59,159 bases of DNA from Candidatus Woesebacteria bacterium (GCA_020060845.1 JAGUZK010000060.1:1-59159); one strand, 5' to 3'; shown: positions 33,349 through 41,946, counted from the stretch's first letter. Notes: generated by a model from the letters alone, not told the origin. Translations and numbers: made by a program.

Positions 33349-33378
33349 ACTAATGATAATGAGGTTTAGAGATTTCAT
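33322..33378 (-). CDS. Short Ile/Leu-rich leader peptide
   Basis: MKSLNLIIISLVLFKGEV, 18 aa; an in-frame ATG four codons upstream (33390) could extend it. Three consecutive Ile codons (ATT ATC ATT, 33360-33352) stand immediately before arm 1 of the attenuator, and the UGA stop lies within the antiterminator arm. A ribosome paused at Ile would cover arm 1; one reaching the stop would cover arm 2. The predicted transcription start is so close that translation may be leaderless. Confidence 0.6.
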   Translation of the reverse strand: MKSLNLIIISLVLFKGEV

Positions 33379-33392
33379 GATATGAGGCATAT

Positions 33393-33420
33393 TTTATAGG
33401 TATTAGATTTACCCTGTCAA
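33393..33420 (-). promoter_or_regulatory. Promoter of the attenuator/leader transcript
   Basis: Minus strand TTGACA (33420-33415), 16-base spacer, TATAAA (33398-33393). The consensus -35 is among the best in the window. It starts just after the DUF5660-like gene ends. Confidence 0.65.
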
Positions 33421-33446
33421 GTATTGTTTATTGATTAGACAGAGAT

Positions 33447-34073
33447 TTATCCTGCCGACCTTGAAACAAAGTGTTCGCTTGAGAGAAGGTATTTTGCACC
33501 ATGTTTTTTGTAGTTTAATCCCCACATATTTTTCTTTGCTACTCTTTTATTTGCACTCCTCAGCCAGTTTGATGCGCTTTCAATTTTTATCTTGAACGAC
33601 TTTATGTATTCCAAAAGTTTCTTGAAAAAAGCTATATGATAGGGACCAGGTTCAGCTGGTGATTGGAAAGCTGCAATTTGAGTCTCTTTTGCGAGTTTTT
33701 TTAGTTTTTGGGTTGCAAGAATAGTTTCTTGTTGTAGCATCTTAAGCTGGACTCGTAGCTCGTTTGTCTTTCTTTCTGCAAGAATTCTTTCTTCCTCAAT
33801 GAGTGTCCTTTCGAAAAATAATTCTTTTTTAGCTTCACTTTTGCCCTGTTGTTTGGCTTGAAGAATTTCCTGTATTGATACGGATGTTCCCGGTTTAATT
33901 TCTCCCGAAGCGCCTTTGATATTAATACCAAGAAGTTGCTCTATGAAGTCACTTGTAATATTTGTAGCCTCGTCTTTAAGTTTCCCCACAGTATCTTTCC
34001 CTATGTTGTTTAAGGACTCAAGCGGGTTAGGGATTACTCCTGGTTGATTTGACTTTGTCTTTCCTTTTGCCAT
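33447..34073 (-). CDS. Conserved hypothetical protein, probably DUF5660
   Basis: 208 aa, no membrane segment. Low-complexity N-terminus (MAKGKTKSNQPG), a Glu-rich helical middle likely forming a coiled coil (KKELFFERTLIEEERILAER), and a distinctive C-terminus with WLRSANKRVAKKNMWGLNYK. This matches my memory of DUF5660, a family of CPR bacteria without known function; the label is tentative. It precedes trigger factor in the reverse direction, with its own 90-bp gap. Confidence 0.65.
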   Translation of the reverse strand: MAKGKTKSNQPGVIPNPLESLNNIGKDTVGKLKDEATNITSDFIEQLLGINIKGASGEIKPGTSVSIQEILQAKQQGKSEAKKELFFERTLIEEERILAERKTNELRVQLKMLQQETILATQKLKKLAKETQIAAFQSPAEPGPYHIAFFKKLLEYIKSFKIKIESASNWLRSANKRVAKKNMWGLNYKKHGAKYLLSSEHFVSRSAG

Positions 34074-34165
34074 AGTGGCTTTAAAGTTTGGGCAAAATTA
34101 TACACTATCAAGGCAGATTTAGCAACCTATAACTATAGGACTCACAAGGCAATGATGTGAATGGA

Positions 34166-35032
34166 CTAAGAACCAACCAGCGAAACCAATTGATTTAAAG
34201 TTTTCCGTTTGATAAGAATAGATTCTACTAGCCTTCTTTTTTGTGGAGAATCAAATTCCTTTTGAAGACTGGGGTCTGAGTTGATGCTGATTTTTATTGC
34301 CTCATCAACCTCTTCGTTTGTGACAGAAATACCTTCTTGATGGGAGATTTTAGCAAGGATAAAGTCAAGAGTGATAGCTTGCTCTGCCTGTTTCTCGTAC
34401 TCTGATCTTATATCTTCAATTTTTTTGCCAATTGATGAAAGGTATGATTGTAGTGTGAGCCCTAGTCTGTCAACTTGTTCAAGAAGCCTCGACAAGCGGG
34501 CATCTACCTCTTCCTCTATTAACATCCTGGGAATTTTTACGTTTGAGGTTGATAAAAGAGCCGAAATCACTGCCTGCTCTTTTTGTTCGTATGTCTTGGG
34601 AGAGTCTTGATTGCTATCACCCGGCTTCCAAATCTTTGCAGTTGAGCCTTTGATAGCTGATTTATAATCTCCAAGTGGAAATTCGGGCATTTCTGCTGTA
34701 GTTGCAGTAATCTGCCAATCTTCTTGGTCATCTGCTTTTATTATATTAAATTTAGGATAGACAATCGGCTTTAAGTCTTCCTGCTCGATCGTTTTAGCAA
34801 AGTATTTTGGAAGTATTATCTGTAAAGCGTTTTCTATTAATGTTTGGTGCGGAATTTTCTCTATAACTTTTTCAATGGGGGCCATGCCCTTCCTAAAGCC
34901 TGCAATCTCAATTTCCTTGCCCAAATCCTCAGCTGCCTTTTTTTTGGCATCTTCAATCTCGGAATATGGGATTGTATAGGTTATTTGAATTGTCCCGTCA
35001 TCGCTTTTGGCTAAGGTATAGTTTTTATTCAT
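34166..35032 (-). CDS. tig: Trigger factor, shortened
   Basis: 288 aa from the ATG at 35032 (a TTG 33 bases upstream is unlikely) versus about 430 in most bacteria. The ribosome-binding GFRKG signature is present (EIAGFRKGMAPIEKVIEK), and the C-terminal chaperone arms are recognisable (RMLIEEEVDARLSRLLEQVD and LDFILAKISHQEGISV). The FKBP-like PPIase domain normally in the middle is absent. It should still bind ribosomes at the tunnel exit and hold nascent chains, without prolyl isomerase activity. Confidence 0.88.
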   Translation of the reverse strand: MNKNYTLAKSDDGTIQITYTIPYSEIEDAKKKAAEDLGKEIEIAGFRKGMAPIEKVIEKIPHQTLIENALQIILPKYFAKTIEQEDLKPIVYPKFNIIKADDQEDWQITATTAEMPEFPLGDYKSAIKGSTAKIWKPGDSNQDSPKTYEQKEQAVISALLSTSNVKIPRMLIEEEVDARLSRLLEQVDRLGLTLQSYLSSIGKKIEDIRSEYEKQAEQAITLDFILAKISHQEGISVTNEEVDEAIKISINSDPSLQKEFDSPQKRRLVESILIKRKTLNQLVSLVGS

Positions 35033-35154
35033 CTTTAGACAGTTGATTATATCGATAAAGTACAAAGATATAAAGGGTTAAATATTTTTACACAAATTCC
35101 TTGTGAAAAGGTTAATCTCTAAAAGGATATCTGCTAGAAACATATCTTACTAGA

Positions 35155-35358
35155 ATGGAGATTGCCCCCCCAATCATAAAAGAACACTCCTGGTGCAATC
35201 TTATGCTTATTTTGGGGCTTTTATTAAAGGAAACCCGCGGGGCATTTTATCCTTTATGCTGCGTCTTGAACTGGGCGGGATTAAATTTGGTTATTGGCTG
35301 GTTTTGTCTTGTGATGCTTATCTTTTGGGGGTTTCCAAAACGGCTTGAACGAAAATGA
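35155..35358 (+). CDS. Possible small membrane protein
   Basis: 67 aa with two hydrophobic stretches (LMLILGLLL and LNLVIGWFCLVMLIFWGF) and a basic C-terminus. No ribosome-binding site and no recognised family. It is isolated between two minus-strand genes. May be a chance ORF. Confidence 0.22.
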   Translation: MEIAPPIIKEHSWCNLMLILGLLLKETRGAFYPLCCVLNWAGLNLVIGWFCLVMLIFWGFPKRLERK

Positions 35359-35477
35359 TCAGGTGTCCTATAACCTGGTCCAGGAGAATTGGGGTTAGAC
35401 TTAGATTTAATAAATTTTTGCATGATATATATTATACTACAGTCTAATCCCGAGATTAGAAACGTTCAGTCTCAAGG

Positions 35478-35828
35478 CTATTTTTTGGTGTCAACTACTT
35501 TATGAAGAAATGTAGAAACGAGAGCTAATACAAGAGATGATATAACTGCAGTCAAGAAGGTGTCTATTTCAAATCCCGGTACAACATAGCTTACTCCCCA
35601 AAGGAGGACAACGTTTATTAAGAAAGCAGATATTCCAACTGTTACTATACTGATAGGCAGGAACAAAACCTGAAGTATTGGCCTAATGTAGGTGTTTACT
35701 ACTCCTATGACAACTGCCGTAACAATAGTTGCCCAGATATCACTAAATTCAAATCCTGGTACTAGGTAGGAGACCACTAGAAGTGCAAAAATATTTATGA
35801 TTATCTTCATCAAAAACTTAGAGTTCAT
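35478..35828 (-). CDS. Phage-holin-family (YvlD-like) membrane protein
   Basis: 116 aa with four membrane helices. Repeated YLVPGF and YVVPGF elements (VSYLVPGFEFSDIW and VSYVVPGFEIDTF) and NTYIRPILQVLFLPISI fit the superfamily IV holin / YvlD group, found in many bacteria outside phages. Function is not established; no phage genes are nearby. Confidence 0.8.
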   Translation of the reverse strand: MNSKFLMKIIINIFALLVVSYLVPGFEFSDIWATIVTAVVIGVVNTYIRPILQVLFLPISIVTVGISAFLINVVLLWGVSYVVPGFEIDTFLTAVISSLVLALVSTFLHKVVDTKK

Positions 35829-35872
35829 AGTTTATTCTTTACCAAAAAAAAGCCCATGTCAACAGCCTTTTA

Positions 35873-36883
35873 TCATTTTAGCTTTTTTTCAAAAAATCTA
35901 AATGTTCTTTCAGCAACAACGTTCCAATTTTTGCTTAGGTTATGGTCATCGCCTTCATAGATATAATATTCGGGTTTAGCTGAATAAGCTCTGAGTGTGG
36001 CAACAAATTTGTCATTCCAGGAAACAGGCACAGATTGGTCGGCCGCCCCCTGGTGGACTTGGATTGGCGCATTAATCCGGTCTGGGTAGGTGGCAAATGA
36101 AAATTTGTTTGCGTCGTGATGTTCTTCTAGTTTTGCTAGATTTTGACGGATTAATTTTCCCCCATCTGGGGATTCGTCAGTGTAATATAAGACATTGTAG
36201 GGAAATGGTTTTGTTACAGGTGCCCATAGTACTGTTGGGTAATCTAGCTTTTGGGCAACTATCCAGCCTAACGCGATTTGTCCTCCATTTGAGTGTCCCC
36301 AGATGAATACATTTTTTCCGTCCCACTGGGATATCTGAGAAAGTGATTTGCCAAGCGCGATGACTGTAGAGTAGGTTTGAAATCTAGTCTCAAATATGTT
36401 TTCTGATTCTTTATCTGACCCTCCATATCCTAAAAAGTCTGGTGCAATAGTTATAAATCCTCTTGACGCAAGATATTCAGCCATTTTTCTTGTCCCTACA
36501 CCGGTAGAATATATCTTTTGGTCAACATAGCCTCTTATCATCACCACTATTGGAGCAGGGGTAACATTTGGAATATTTATAAGGCCTGTTGTCATCTTTG
36601 TAGTATTTGAGCCTGGGCGTGGTTTAAATTCTAGCCTAAAAAGGTATGATTTGAAGTTTTCACCGTCTGATAATTTTTCCCCTACTCTAAATACCCCTTC
36701 ATGTATCTTATCGGAAATGAATTCTAAATAATAAGGGCTAAAATCGATGGAATTCTCTTCCTTTTCTTTTACAGAAGTATCTTTTTCTTTGATGTTGGTC
36801 TGGGGCATTTTATTTCCCAGAATAAATCCAATAACAAATGACAGAAGGATTATAAATGTTGTTGCCATAGATTTGACTCTCAT
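35873..36883 (-). CDS. Membrane-anchored alpha/beta hydrolase (prolyl-oligopeptidase-like)
   Basis: 336 aa from the ATG at 36883. An N-terminal membrane anchor (ATTFIILLSFVIGFILG) precedes a lid-like region and a serine hydrolase domain: oxyanion-type VVMIRGYVDQ, nucleophile elbow WGHSNGGQ, acid in QGAADQSVP and His in YEGDDHNLS. Substrate is unknown; peptidase or esterase activity at the cell surface is likely. It diverges from the next gene over only 39 bp. Confidence 0.82.
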   Translation of the reverse strand: MRVKSMATTFIILLSFVIGFILGNKMPQTNIKEKDTSVKEKEENSIDFSPYYLEFISDKIHEGVFRVGEKLSDGENFKSYLFRLEFKPRPGSNTTKMTTGLINIPNVTPAPIVVMIRGYVDQKIYSTGVGTRKMAEYLASRGFITIAPDFLGYGGSDKESENIFETRFQTYSTVIALGKSLSQISQWDGKNVFIWGHSNGGQIALGWIVAQKLDYPTVLWAPVTKPFPYNVLYYTDESPDGGKLIRQNLAKLEEHHDANKFSFATYPDRINAPIQVHQGAADQSVPVSWNDKFVATLRAYSAKPEYYIYEGDDHNLSKNWNVVAERTFRFFEKKLK

Positions 36884-36922
36884 GCTTGTTATATAATAAT
36901 ACAGTATACGTGCCCAAGTTAT

Positions 36923-37453
36923 ATGGCACAAACTGACCAAGGATCAGGTCTTTTAAGGCCGAGGGTAGCTTCGGTGGGGTTCTTGGTTAATGATGTTAGC
37001 GACGTTGCTCAGAAGAAGAGCGACCTTGACCTCATGATTGAGAAGTCAAGTAAGGTTATCTTCAAAACTACTTCTGTCTACCCTTTTGATTTTTTTCCTA
37101 GTGTGATTACAATTTGCCCAGATAAGGTGACAGTCACCCAGAGGCAGTTTTTTCTGAGGCAGGAGTATCCTTTGTTGATTGAAAGTATTACGGGGGCAAG
37201 AATAGGACTTGGGATTTTTTTTGCCACACTTTATGTAGATACTTTTGGGGTCAAAGATCCACCTGGTCCTATTAATTTCCTAAGGAAAAACGATGCACGT
37301 TTGGCGAGAAGGTATATTTTGGCTTTAATTGAATGTAAAAAATCCAATGTTGATCTAGCTAAATATTCAATTGATGAGCTAAAGGAAAAGCTCTTGATGA
37401 TTGGCAGGGTTCATGAAGGCGATGTTCCAGACGATTTGAGATTAGGAAGCTAA
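36923..37453 (+). CDS. Hypothetical protein, possible PH-like domain
   Basis: 176 aa. The centre (SVYPFDFFPSVITICPDKVTV then RQFFL) resembles the bacterial PH-like fold proteins I have seen in CPR genomes, with a later helical part (KNDARLARRYILALIECKK). No catalytic motif. It ends 12 bp inside the convergent Nramp-like gene. Family assignment is weak. Confidence 0.5.
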   Translation: MAQTDQGSGLLRPRVASVGFLVNDVSDVAQKKSDLDLMIEKSSKVIFKTTSVYPFDFFPSVITICPDKVTVTQRQFFLRQEYPLLIESITGARIGLGIFFATLYVDTFGVKDPPGPINFLRKNDARLARRYILALIECKKSNVDLAKYSIDELKEKLLMIGRVHEGDVPDDLRLGS

Positions 37454-38842
37454 GTACTGGTATATAGTGTAAATACTAAAAAGTCCATAAAAAACAAATG
37501 CGCAAATTATGACCATAGTCCGCACAAGCCCTGTTTTTAACTTGGCAGGTAAAAGTGAACGGTTTGTGATGAGTACCATAGCACTGTAAACAAACATTGA
37601 TAAAGCATTTAGTACAGCCCCGGTTGTCACGAGTTTGAGTGGTTCCGAGAATCCACTTAAGAAAATGAAAATTCCAGCAAGTATCTGTAACCAGACAAAG
37701 AAAAAGAAGTATCTAGGCAGGTTGTTGATTTTGAATTTTGACTGGGAATAGACTACCAGGTTTTCTGACATTATTCTTGAAGTTGACCCAAGAACTGAGA
37801 ATTGTGTTCCAAAAAGCATAATTCCGATCATTAGAAGAAATATGGTAGAAAAAAACGGAGATATGTTGTTCTTTAGAAACAGAGCTTGAAGAAGGACAAA
37901 GTTTATTCCTCTCTCAATATTTTGTGTCCCATAAACTGTGGAGTATGAAAAAAGGGATAGCATAAGAATTGTCAAAGCGCCTGTTATCCAAAAGACTATG
38001 CCGTGTTCAATATTTATTCTTTTCCACCACAGATTGAAGCTAAGAATGTTTTTGGGGGTTTGATCAAACTTAAACCCTTCGAGGTCAGAATACTTCGCCT
38101 TTTTGTTTAAGATGTTTGTTAGTTTCGAGCTGTAGAAACCCATTCCGTAGCCCTTTTCTTTGGCATATAATGATTGGGCAAGGTTAAGTGTTCCTCCAGC
38201 ACCTGCGTAAGCAAGCGCTCCCAGGAATGTGGCAATTGGTATGTCTTTTGGAAGAAACTTGTACCCCTCTCCTACTCCGATAATTCCCTTAAAGAGTGCT
38301 TGCCAGCCGTCGGATTTTGTAAAATATAAGGTTAAAAAAAATATGAAAGGCACTCCTATCAGAATAATAGCTTTCTGTATTTGCTCTTGTGTCTTGTAAA
38401 CAATATTGCCGCTTGATAGAAGAACACCAATAATTATAAGGATGGCAACCCCCATATATCTTGAGTATGAGAGGCCAAGAGACGCGGCAATAACTGTTGC
38501 AGATGATGCTGCTATACCAGGCCATATCCATGGGATAAAGGTGCAGGTGATAAACCATACAGGAGAGAATTTTCCAAACTTTCTTGCTAGCCCTACAAAA
38601 ATACTTTCACCTGTTGCGATGGTATAGCGCTCTATTTCCATGTTTAGAAAAAATTGAAAAGTGATTCCAAGAACTGCTGCCCATATTATCCCGAGTCCGT
38701 AGTTTGCTGATAAGTACGGCCAGAGGATTATCTCTCCGCTTCCCAAACCCAGACCCAGAAGGATAAAGCTTGGACCTATTAAGTCCTTGAGCTTAGGAGG
38801 TGCTGGAAGTTTTCGCCTTTCTAGTGGTTCTAGTTCATCCAT
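37442..38842 (-). CDS. Nramp-related transporter with altered metal-site motifs
   Basis: 466 aa, about 11 membrane helices. The start PSFILLGLGLGSGEIILWPY corresponds to the Nramp TM1 region, where canonical proteins have DPGN; here it reads GSGE. TM6, normally carrying MPH, reads GALAYAGAGGTLN. Overall fold is therefore Nramp-like (LeuT-type) but the classical Mn/Fe ligands are missing. It may carry another ion or substrate, as known for other divergent Nramp branches. Substrate is open. Confidence 0.78.
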   Translation of the reverse strand: MDELEPLERRKLPAPPKLKDLIGPSFILLGLGLGSGEIILWPYLSANYGLGIIWAAVLGITFQFFLNMEIERYTIATGESIFVGLARKFGKFSPVWFITCTFIPWIWPGIAASSATVIAASLGLSYSRYMGVAILIIIGVLLSSGNIVYKTQEQIQKAIILIGVPFIFFLTLYFTKSDGWQALFKGIIGVGEGYKFLPKDIPIATFLGALAYAGAGGTLNLAQSLYAKEKGYGMGFYSSKLTNILNKKAKYSDLEGFKFDQTPKNILSFNLWWKRINIEHGIVFWITGALTILMLSLFSYSTVYGTQNIERGINFVLLQALFLKNNISPFFSTIFLLMIGIMLFGTQFSVLGSTSRIMSENLVVYSQSKFKINNLPRYFFFFVWLQILAGIFIFLSGFSEPLKLVTTGAVLNALSMFVYSAMVLITNRSLLPAKLKTGLVRTMVIICAFVFYGLFSIYTIYQYLAS

Positions 38843-38905
38843 TTTGCATTCTCTTTATATTTTAGTGGATTTTGTAGTGTCTTTTGAAGGGCTGATTTTG
38901 CCATA

Positions 38906-38935
38906 TTGACTTCGGGTTTTATACGGGTGTATAAA
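38906..38935 (+). promoter_or_regulatory. Promoter with overlapping palindromic operator, dinB unit
   Basis: TTGACT (38906-38911), 18-base spacer, TATAAA (38930-38935). The perfect inverted repeat TTTATACGGGTGTATAAA (38918-38935: TTTATAC, four bases, GTATAAA) covers the -10 box, so a bound protein would block RNA polymerase. Position and symmetry suggest a repressor site, possibly for a LexA-type SOS regulator, because the unit encodes DNA polymerase IV. The regulator is not in the window. Confidence 0.7.
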
Positions 38936-38962
38936 GAGAATGAAGATAATAATGATGCCAAG

Positions 38963-39220
38963 ATGGTAAATAAAATTTCTACTCCCGTATCTGTTTTGAT
39001 GGCTTATGATAGTAAGACGGGGCGTGTTTACCCCAGATGCTTAACTTGGAAAAATCGAGTTTATCCTGTGTCAAAGGTTGGATTTCATCACTCTTATTAC
39101 GAAGGGCGTACTCTTTATCATGTCTTTAGCGTTGCCAGCAAGACCTTGTTTTTTAGATTGATTTTGAATACTGAGAATTTACATTGGATATTGGATGAGA
39201 CTTTTGATAATAGTCTATAG
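38963..39220 (+). CDS. Hypothetical protein co-transcribed with dinB
   Basis: 85 aa from the ATG at 38963; a TTG at 38906 lies inside the promoter -35 and cannot be used from this transcript. Beta-rich sequence with PRCLTWKNRVYPVSKVGF and LYHVFSVASKTLFFRLI. It recalls the small DUF6504-like proteins found next to Y-family polymerases in other bacteria, but the similarity is only in pattern. Probably a small accessory to translesion synthesis; inference from context. Confidence 0.6.
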   Translation: MVNKISTPVSVLMAYDSKTGRVYPRCLTWKNRVYPVSKVGFHHSYYEGRTLYHVFSVASKTLFFRLILNTENLHWILDETFDNSL

Positions 39221-39261
39221 GTGATGTGGATTGGGAGGAATCTTATGCGTTTTAGATTGTT

Positions 39262-40515
39262 ATGAAGAATTTACTTGGTTTTAACCCTGAACCCCCAAAA
39301 ATAATGCATATTGATCTTAATTCTTGTTTCGCTTCAATTGAGCAACAGGCTAATCCTCTGCTTCGTGGAAAGCCAGTTGCAGTCGCAGCGTATGTTACCC
39401 CCAACGGCTGTATTTTAGCCGCATCAATTGAAGCTAAAAAATATGGAGTCAAGACAGGCATACGCGTCAAGGATGGCAAAAAACTTTGCCCAGGTCTAAT
39501 TGTCTTGTCCCCTGATCCTTGGAAGTATAGAAATGTACATTTAAGGCTAAAAAATCTTTTGCATAGTTACACGACAAAAGCTTATCCAATGAGCATTGAC
39601 GAGTTTGTTTTGGATTTGGAAGGGTATCCAGTGCTCAAAGAAGGTAACATTCACAAGGTGGCGATTGAGATAAAAGCAAGGATAAGGGAGGAGATTGGAG
39701 AATGGCTTAGGGTCTCAGTTGGGATTGCCCCTAACCGTTTTTTGGCAAAATTAGCCTCTAATTTGCAAAAGCCGGACGGCTTGGTTGAGATTAGTAAGAA
39801 TAATTTTCTGGAAATTTATTCAAGGCTCGATCTAGTAGATTTGCCTTATATTAAATTAAGAAATGCCGCAAGGCTTAATATGGTGGGAATTTACAGTGTT
39901 ATTGATTTTTACAAAGCCCCTGTATGGAAATTAAGAGCTGCCTTTGAATCAATAAATGGTTATTACTGGCATTTGCGTTTACATGGATACGAGATTGACG
40001 ACATTGTTTTTGCTAGGCGGAGTTTTGGAAATTCATATGCTTTGCCTAGACCCCTTTGTCTTCCAAGTGAGCTCTCTCCGATCTTAGCTAAACTGGTTGC
40101 AAAGACTGGTATGCGGCTAAGAAGCGCAGGCTACAAAGCAAGGGGTGTCCATCTTGCGATATCCTTTAGAGATGGAAGCTTTTGGCATAAGGGTGTTTCT
40201 TTCGATTACGAATTTTTTGATTCACGAGAAATTTTCAGAAGATCATTTGATCTTCTTTTGGATTGTCCTGTCAGAAAGGCAGTTAGGGAAATTGCTGTGT
40301 CTGTATTTAATTTGGTTAGGTTAGATAGTCTTCAGCTTAGTCTTTTTGAGAATAGCGAAAAAAGAAAAAAGATTATTGAGGCTATGGATAGGATAAATTT
40401 GCGCTGGGGGAATTTTGTAGTCGGACCGGTAAGAATGTTTTCTGCAAAGGATGCTGTGGCTGATAGAATTGCTTTTGGTGGAGTCAAGGAATTGGAGGAG
40501 TTTACTACTGCCTAG
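39262..40515 (+). CDS. dinB: DNA polymerase IV (Y-family)
   Basis: 417 aa. IMHIDLNSCFASIEQQANP carries the first catalytic Asp (HID) and the steric-gate region; AYPMSIDEFVLDLEG holds the second acidic pair; VSVGIAPNRFLAKLASNLQKPDG is the palm signature. Little-finger domain follows to the C-terminus. Copies past damaged bases. It is 41 bp after the small gene sharing its promoter and ends with a 4-bp overlap with the convergent DUF192 gene. Confidence 0.92.
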   Translation: MKNLLGFNPEPPKIMHIDLNSCFASIEQQANPLLRGKPVAVAAYVTPNGCILAASIEAKKYGVKTGIRVKDGKKLCPGLIVLSPDPWKYRNVHLRLKNLLHSYTTKAYPMSIDEFVLDLEGYPVLKEGNIHKVAIEIKARIREEIGEWLRVSVGIAPNRFLAKLASNLQKPDGLVEISKNNFLEIYSRLDLVDLPYIKLRNAARLNMVGIYSVIDFYKAPVWKLRAAFESINGYYWHLRLHGYEIDDIVFARRSFGNSYALPRPLCLPSELSPILAKLVAKTGMRLRSAGYKARGVHLAISFRDGSFWHKGVSFDYEFFDSREIFRRSFDLLLDCPVRKAVREIAVSVFNLVRLDSLQLSLFENSEKRKKIIEAMDRINLRWGNFVVGPVRMFSAKDAVADRIAFGGVKELEEFTTA

Positions 40516-41006
40516 AGCTTAAGTATGACCGTGCTACCGGTTGTTATATTGTACTTTTCAGATAAACCTGCCATTACCTCAAGGACATAATCTACCTCTG
40601 AGGTTGGATAGTATAGCTTGAGTCTTGCATCAGGAGTTCCGGGAGAGGGGGGTTGAACACTTTTTTCAACACCTATAACTTTGTTGTCAGATATCCAAAT
40701 TATGTCAATTGGGATGACCATGTCTTTCATCCAGAAATTGGGCTTGGTTTTTGGGCTGAATTCAAAAAGCATTCCCTCGTCCTCGGTAAGATATCTCGTT
40801 CCCGAGAGCCCTTTTGCTTTCTCGTCGGGAGTACGGGCAATTTTGACTTTTATTGTTTTCCCTTCAATTGTTACAGAGGGAGATAGTTTATTATCATTTT
40901 TGGGCGATTGTTCAGGGTATTGGGGACTGCTTTTAGATAAAACTGAATACAGAATGAAAGCTATGATAATTAGTATGATTGCACCAGTCAGCTTGATAAC
41001 TTTCAT
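40512..41006 (-). CDS. DUF192 family protein, membrane-anchored
   Basis: 164 aa. One N-terminal membrane helix, a Pro/Ser linker, then the DUF192 pattern: KAKGLSGTRYLTEDEGMLFEF, NFWMKDMVIPIDIIWI and a Val-rich end. Members are small beta-fold proteins at the cell surface; some are secreted in archaea. No activity is known. Six bases downstream of the next small membrane protein on the same strand. Confidence 0.85.
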   Translation of the reverse strand: MKVIKLTGAIILIIIAFILYSVLSKSSPQYPEQSPKNDNKLSPSVTIEGKTIKVKIARTPDEKAKGLSGTRYLTEDEGMLFEFSPKTKPNFWMKDMVIPIDIIWISDNKVIGVEKSVQPPSPGTPDARLKLYYPTSEVDYVLEVMAGLSEKYNITTGSTVILKL

Positions 41007-41012
41007 TTGAGG

Positions 41013-41276
41013 CTAAAGTGAGGTCTGCAATTCACTCTCAATGTTTTGTAGCTCACTGTCAAGGTTATTAAAATCTGTACTTTTGAGATCCTTTTCTATT
41101 GATTCTATTTCTGTGTCTTGAGATTGGTTTTTGATTTTGGTTATCTCAGGATTTGAGGGCGGAGTCTCATAGCGTCTAGAGGAAAGAAAATTAAATGAAA
41201 AAATTATTACAGCCACCGCAATCCCAAGTAGTATGATTACGAAATATTTTCCGGTAAGACTTGTTTTTTTTGCCAT
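41013..41276 (-). CDS. Small membrane-anchored coiled-coil protein
   Basis: 87 aa: MAKKTSLTGKYFVIILLGIAV begins a single N-terminal helix, then a charged coil (QDTEIESIEKDLKSTDFNNL and LQNIESELQ). No family recognised. It is between, and probably co-transcribed with, the secreted coiled-coil protein upstream and the DUF192 protein. Confidence 0.6.
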   Translation of the reverse strand: MAKKTSLTGKYFVIILLGIAVAVIIFSFNFLSSRRYETPPSNPEITKIKNQSQDTEIESIEKDLKSTDFNNLDSELQNIESELQTSL

Positions 41277-41283
41277 ATTTTAC

Positions 41284-41946
41284 TTAGCTTGATTGTGTTG
41301 GTGTGACAGTTGGCATCTGAGTTGGGGATGGTTTGTTTTGCCCCACTCTTAATCCTTTTATATTGCCAATGACTTTAACAAGAATTTTATGAATCTCAAC
41401 TAACTTCTTTTTAATATCAAGAAGGGCATCTTTAATGATCTGAAAAGATCCTTTTGGATCTGTGGAGTTGAGAGTTTCATCAATAGTATTGTCAACTGCA
41501 GTGATATCTGCTTTTGCTTCTTCAAGAAGGCTTTTGGCTCTTGCGACCTCAGACTTTGCATAGGTCAGGTTTACATTTTCTTCAGATTCTATTTCTGTGA
41601 TCCTTCTCTCAATCCTTGAAATGAGGATATTTAATCTCTCTATCATAGCAAGGTATTTTTCTTTAATATGATCATAGAATCGTCTTATATTTTCTTTTCT
41701 TGTCTCAGAAAGTCTTGCCTGTCGAGTAGCCATAATTTGGTTTCTTATTTGAGCCTTTTCCAGCATTTGTTCTTGTCTCTGAAGCAGCAGTTTTTGTTTT
41801 TCTAGAATCCTTTGTTCCATCTTGATTCGTTTTCTTTCAAGTACTTCAGGAGGTATTTCTGCATTTGTGTTTCCTGCAATTATGATTCTCGGCGATAAGA
41901 CAAATATAGTAAGGAGTGAAGATACAAATAAAACGACCTTTCGCAT
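41284..41946 (-). CDS. Secreted coiled-coil protein
   Basis: 220 aa from the ATG at 41946. Signal peptide MRKVVLFVSSLLTIFVLSPR, cleavage after about IIIAG. The mature protein is almost entirely helical and Glu/Lys/Arg/Gln-rich (for example ERKRIKMEQRILEKQKLLLQ) and ends with a Thr/Pro-rich linker (SPTQMPTVTPTQSS). Likely anchored in or spanning the cell envelope. No enzymatic motif. Confidence 0.65.
   Translation of the reverse strand: MRKVVLFVSSLLTIFVLSPRIIIAGNTNAEIPPEVLERKRIKMEQRILEKQKLLLQRQEQMLEKAQIRNQIMATRQARLSETRKENIRRFYDHIKEKYLAMIERLNILISRIERRITEIESEENVNLTYAKSEVARAKSLLEEAKADITAVDNTIDETLNSTDPKGSFQIIKDALLDIKKKLVEIHKILVKVIGNIKGLRVGQNKPSPTQMPTVTPTQSS

Noticed and set aside
38906-38962. TTG-start extension of the small dinB-unit protein
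   Set aside because: The TTG is the -35 box of the promoter, upstream of the predicted transcription start.
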